Translations under genes and position numbers: made by a program
In this document: positions 62,721 to 64,000 of the stretch, piece by piece
Layout: each line of letters begins with the position of its first letter
Numbering within the stretch: position 1 is the first letter of the stretch
Source: RYN-111 sp046595815
GTDB taxonomy: Bacteria; Actinomycetota; Actinomycetes; Mycobacteriales; SCTD01
Assembly: GCA_046595815.1 (NCBI GenBank)
Contig: JBKJSN010000088.1
Location: 17,876-81,875 of the forward strand
DNA: 64,000 bases
Reading direction: 5' to 3'
The notes under the pieces: generated by a model
Seen by the model: only the letters and a program-made list of their open reading frames with translations
Database searches by the model: none
What the model was told of the DNA's origin: nothing

Positions 62721-64000
62721 GTGCCACCAGCTGTGCCCCGAGCGGTGAGCGACGCCCGTCGCCGGGCCGTGTCCGGCTTCGCGCTGTACGACGTCGCCAA
62801 CTCCGCCTTCGTGACCACGGTGGTGACCGCCGTCGGCGGCCCCTTCCTCAACGCGCTGGCGGACGACGCGGCGGGGCCGGACGGCCGGGTCCAGCTGCTG
62901 TTCGTCGCGCCGCGCGCCGACTCGGTGTTCGCGTACGCCGTGAGCCTGTCCGTGCTGCTGCAGGTGCTCGCGCTGCCGGTGCTCGGTGCGCTCGCCGACC
63001 GGGCGACCGCGAAGCGCCGGCTGCTCGTCGTCTCGACCGCGATCGGGTCCGCGGCCACGGTGGCGCTCGCCCTCGTGCCCGCCGCCGGCGTCGTGCTCGG
63101 GCTGCTGGCGTTTGTCGTCGCCAACCTGGCCTACGGAGCGGCGATCCTGGCCTACAACGCCTACCTCGCCGACGTCGCCGAGCTGCCCGATCGCGACCGG
63201 GTCTCTGCTCGCGGCTTCGCGTTCGGCTACGCAGGAGGCGCTTTCGTGCTCGCGGTGGCCCTGGGGCTGGTCACGGCCGCGGAGCCGCTGGGCATCAGCC
63301 GCGGGACCGCGGTGCGCATCTCCATCGCGCTGTCGGCGGTGTGGTGGGCGGTCGTCGGAGCCGTCGCCGTCCGCCGGCTCGACGCCGCTCGTGAGCTACC
63401 TGGCTACGACGCGACGCCCACGACGGACTCGTTGGGGACGCAGGTCCGCACGTCGCTGCACCACCTGAAGGGGTCGCTGCGCGCGCTGCGGGCGCTGCCC
63501 GGGACGGCCCGCTACCTGCTGGCGTTCCTGCTGTTCAACGACGCGATCCAGGCCGTGATCGCCCTGTCCGCCGTGGTCCTCGAGGAGGAGCTGTTCGTCG
63601 CCAAGGGGCTCGACCGCGACGACGCGACGCCGTTCCTGCTCCAGCTGATCCTGCTGATCCAGGTGGTCGCGATCTTCGGCGCGGGGATCTCCGGGCGGCT
63701 CGCTGACCGCCTGGGCGCGAAGCGCGTGCTGATGGGAACGCTCGTGATCTGGGTCGGCATCGTCGTCTACGCGGTCGTCGCGCTCGACAGCACCACGGCG
63801 GCGTACGGCCTCGGCGTCGTCATCGCAATCGTCCTCGGCGGCTCGCAAGCCCTTGCGCGCTCGCTGTTCTCGTCGATGACGCCCGCCGGCCGGCAGGCGT
63901 CCTTCTTCGGGTTCTACGAGCTGGCCGAGCGCGGCACCGCCTGGATCGGGACGCTCGTCTTCGCGGTCGTGCTCGACGTGACCGGGTCCTACCGCAGCGC
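62721..64000 (+). CDS. UMF1/Atg22-type MFS transporter (cut by window end)
   Basis: GTG 62721 with AGGAG 5 bases upstream; the frame is open to base 64000, so the C-terminus is missing after about 426 residues. GFALYDVANSAFVTTVVTA is the UMF1 family signature. Further membrane segments include LQVLALPVLGALADRATAKRR (MFS motif A form), VANLAYGAAILAYNAYLADVA and YLLAFLLFNDAIQAVIAL. It is a proton-type permease, probably for amino acids or drugs. Confidence 0.88.
   Translation, partial: MPPAVPRAVSDARRRAVSGFALYDVANSAFVTTVVTAVGGPFLNALADDAAGPDGRVQLLFVAPRADSVFAYAVSLSVLLQVLALPVLGALADRATAKRRLLVVSTAIGSAATVALALVPAAGVVLGLLAFVVANLAYGAAILAYNAYLADVAELPDRDRVSARGFAFGYAGGAFVLAVALGLVTAAEPLGISRGTAVRISIALSAVWWAVVGAVAVRRLDAARELPGYDATPTTDSLGTQVRTSLHHLKGSLRALRALPGTARYLLAFLLFNDAIQAVIALSAVVLEEELFVAKGLDRDDATPFLLQLILLIQVVAIFGAGISGRLADRLGAKRVLMGTLVIWVGIVVYAVVALDSTTAAYGLGVVIAIVLGGSQALARSLFSSMTPAGRQASFFGFYELAERGTAWIGTLVFAVVLDVTGSYRS

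Overview
The window is a high-GC, gene-dense stretch of actinobacterial chromosome. Two WhiB-like (Wbl) proteins, a Crp next to Nth, a PonA2-type penicillin-binding protein, an RsiG-like protein, a reduced Tad locus with an Ssd/CpaE-like ATPase, and many ATGA/GTGA gene overlaps all point to Actinomycetia. From 6.8 to 29 kb the gene order follows the Mycobacterium tuberculosis Rv3660c-Rv3682 neighbourhood (Ssd, HAD hydrolase, Acs, EphE, MarP, CoA-pyrophosphatase, thioredoxin, Nth, Crp, MBL, RidA, two ArsA/Get3 ATPases, WhiB4/WblA, PonA2). The genus cannot be fixed from sequence alone; it looks non-mycobacterial.

Layout. (1) 1-6.8 kb, minus strand: Ssd, TadA/B/C and three TadE/Flp-like small proteins, then a class E-type sortase and a secreted fibronectin-III protein cut by the window edge, together a surface-appendage locus. 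(2) 7-16.2 kb: HAD phosphatase, a degenerate Fic-like protein, acetyl-CoA synthetase, epoxide hydrolase, and a minus-strand operon nth-thioredoxin-Nudix-cupredoxin-marP. (3) 16.3-30 kb: RsiG-like protein with an intact c-di-GMP signature, a 39-aa membrane protein and Crp. Next comes a minus-strand operon ending in a large class III nucleotide cyclase/ATPase, then two Wbl genes flanking a pair of ArsA/Get3 ATPases, and PonA2. A strong Crp-type palindrome lies between the first Wbl gene and the ATPases, so a cAMP maker, a cAMP receptor and a probable target sit within 7 kb. (4) 29.7-40.1 kb: tRNA-Pro, Ser/Thr kinase-lipoprotein coupled to asd-ask, an ABC-2 exporter, GNAT, recR-ybaB-dnaX, SRP RNA and tRNA-Ser(GGA).

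(5) 40.1-50.7 kb is an accessory region bounded by tRNA-Ser(GGA) and tRNA-Ser(CGA). A 51-bp copy of the 3' half of tRNA-Ser(GGA) recurs at 42071-42121, the scar of tRNA-targeted integration. Inside the region are a broken ISL3 transposase, a membrane protein, an AlbA_2/Schlafen-type protein preceded by a cluster of a 14-bp motif (five direct copies and one inverted), a HEAT-like protein, and a translationally coupled pair. That pair is a tyrosine-recombinase-like protein and a DDE-transposase-like protein with a cysteine-rich insertion. This is the least explained part of the window.

(6) 50.9-64 kb returns to core genes: nitroreductase, tRNA adenosine deaminase with two paralogous associated proteins, a degenerate EAL protein, murB, rarD, an Asp-box sialidase-like protein, a lipoprotein, a HelD-type RNA polymerase-recycling helicase, an alpha/beta hydrolase, a cold-shock protein and a UMF1-type MFS transporter cut by the window end. 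The c-di-GMP link (RsiG-like plus degenerate EAL) and the cAMP link (cyclase, Crp, Crp site) are the main regulatory themes.
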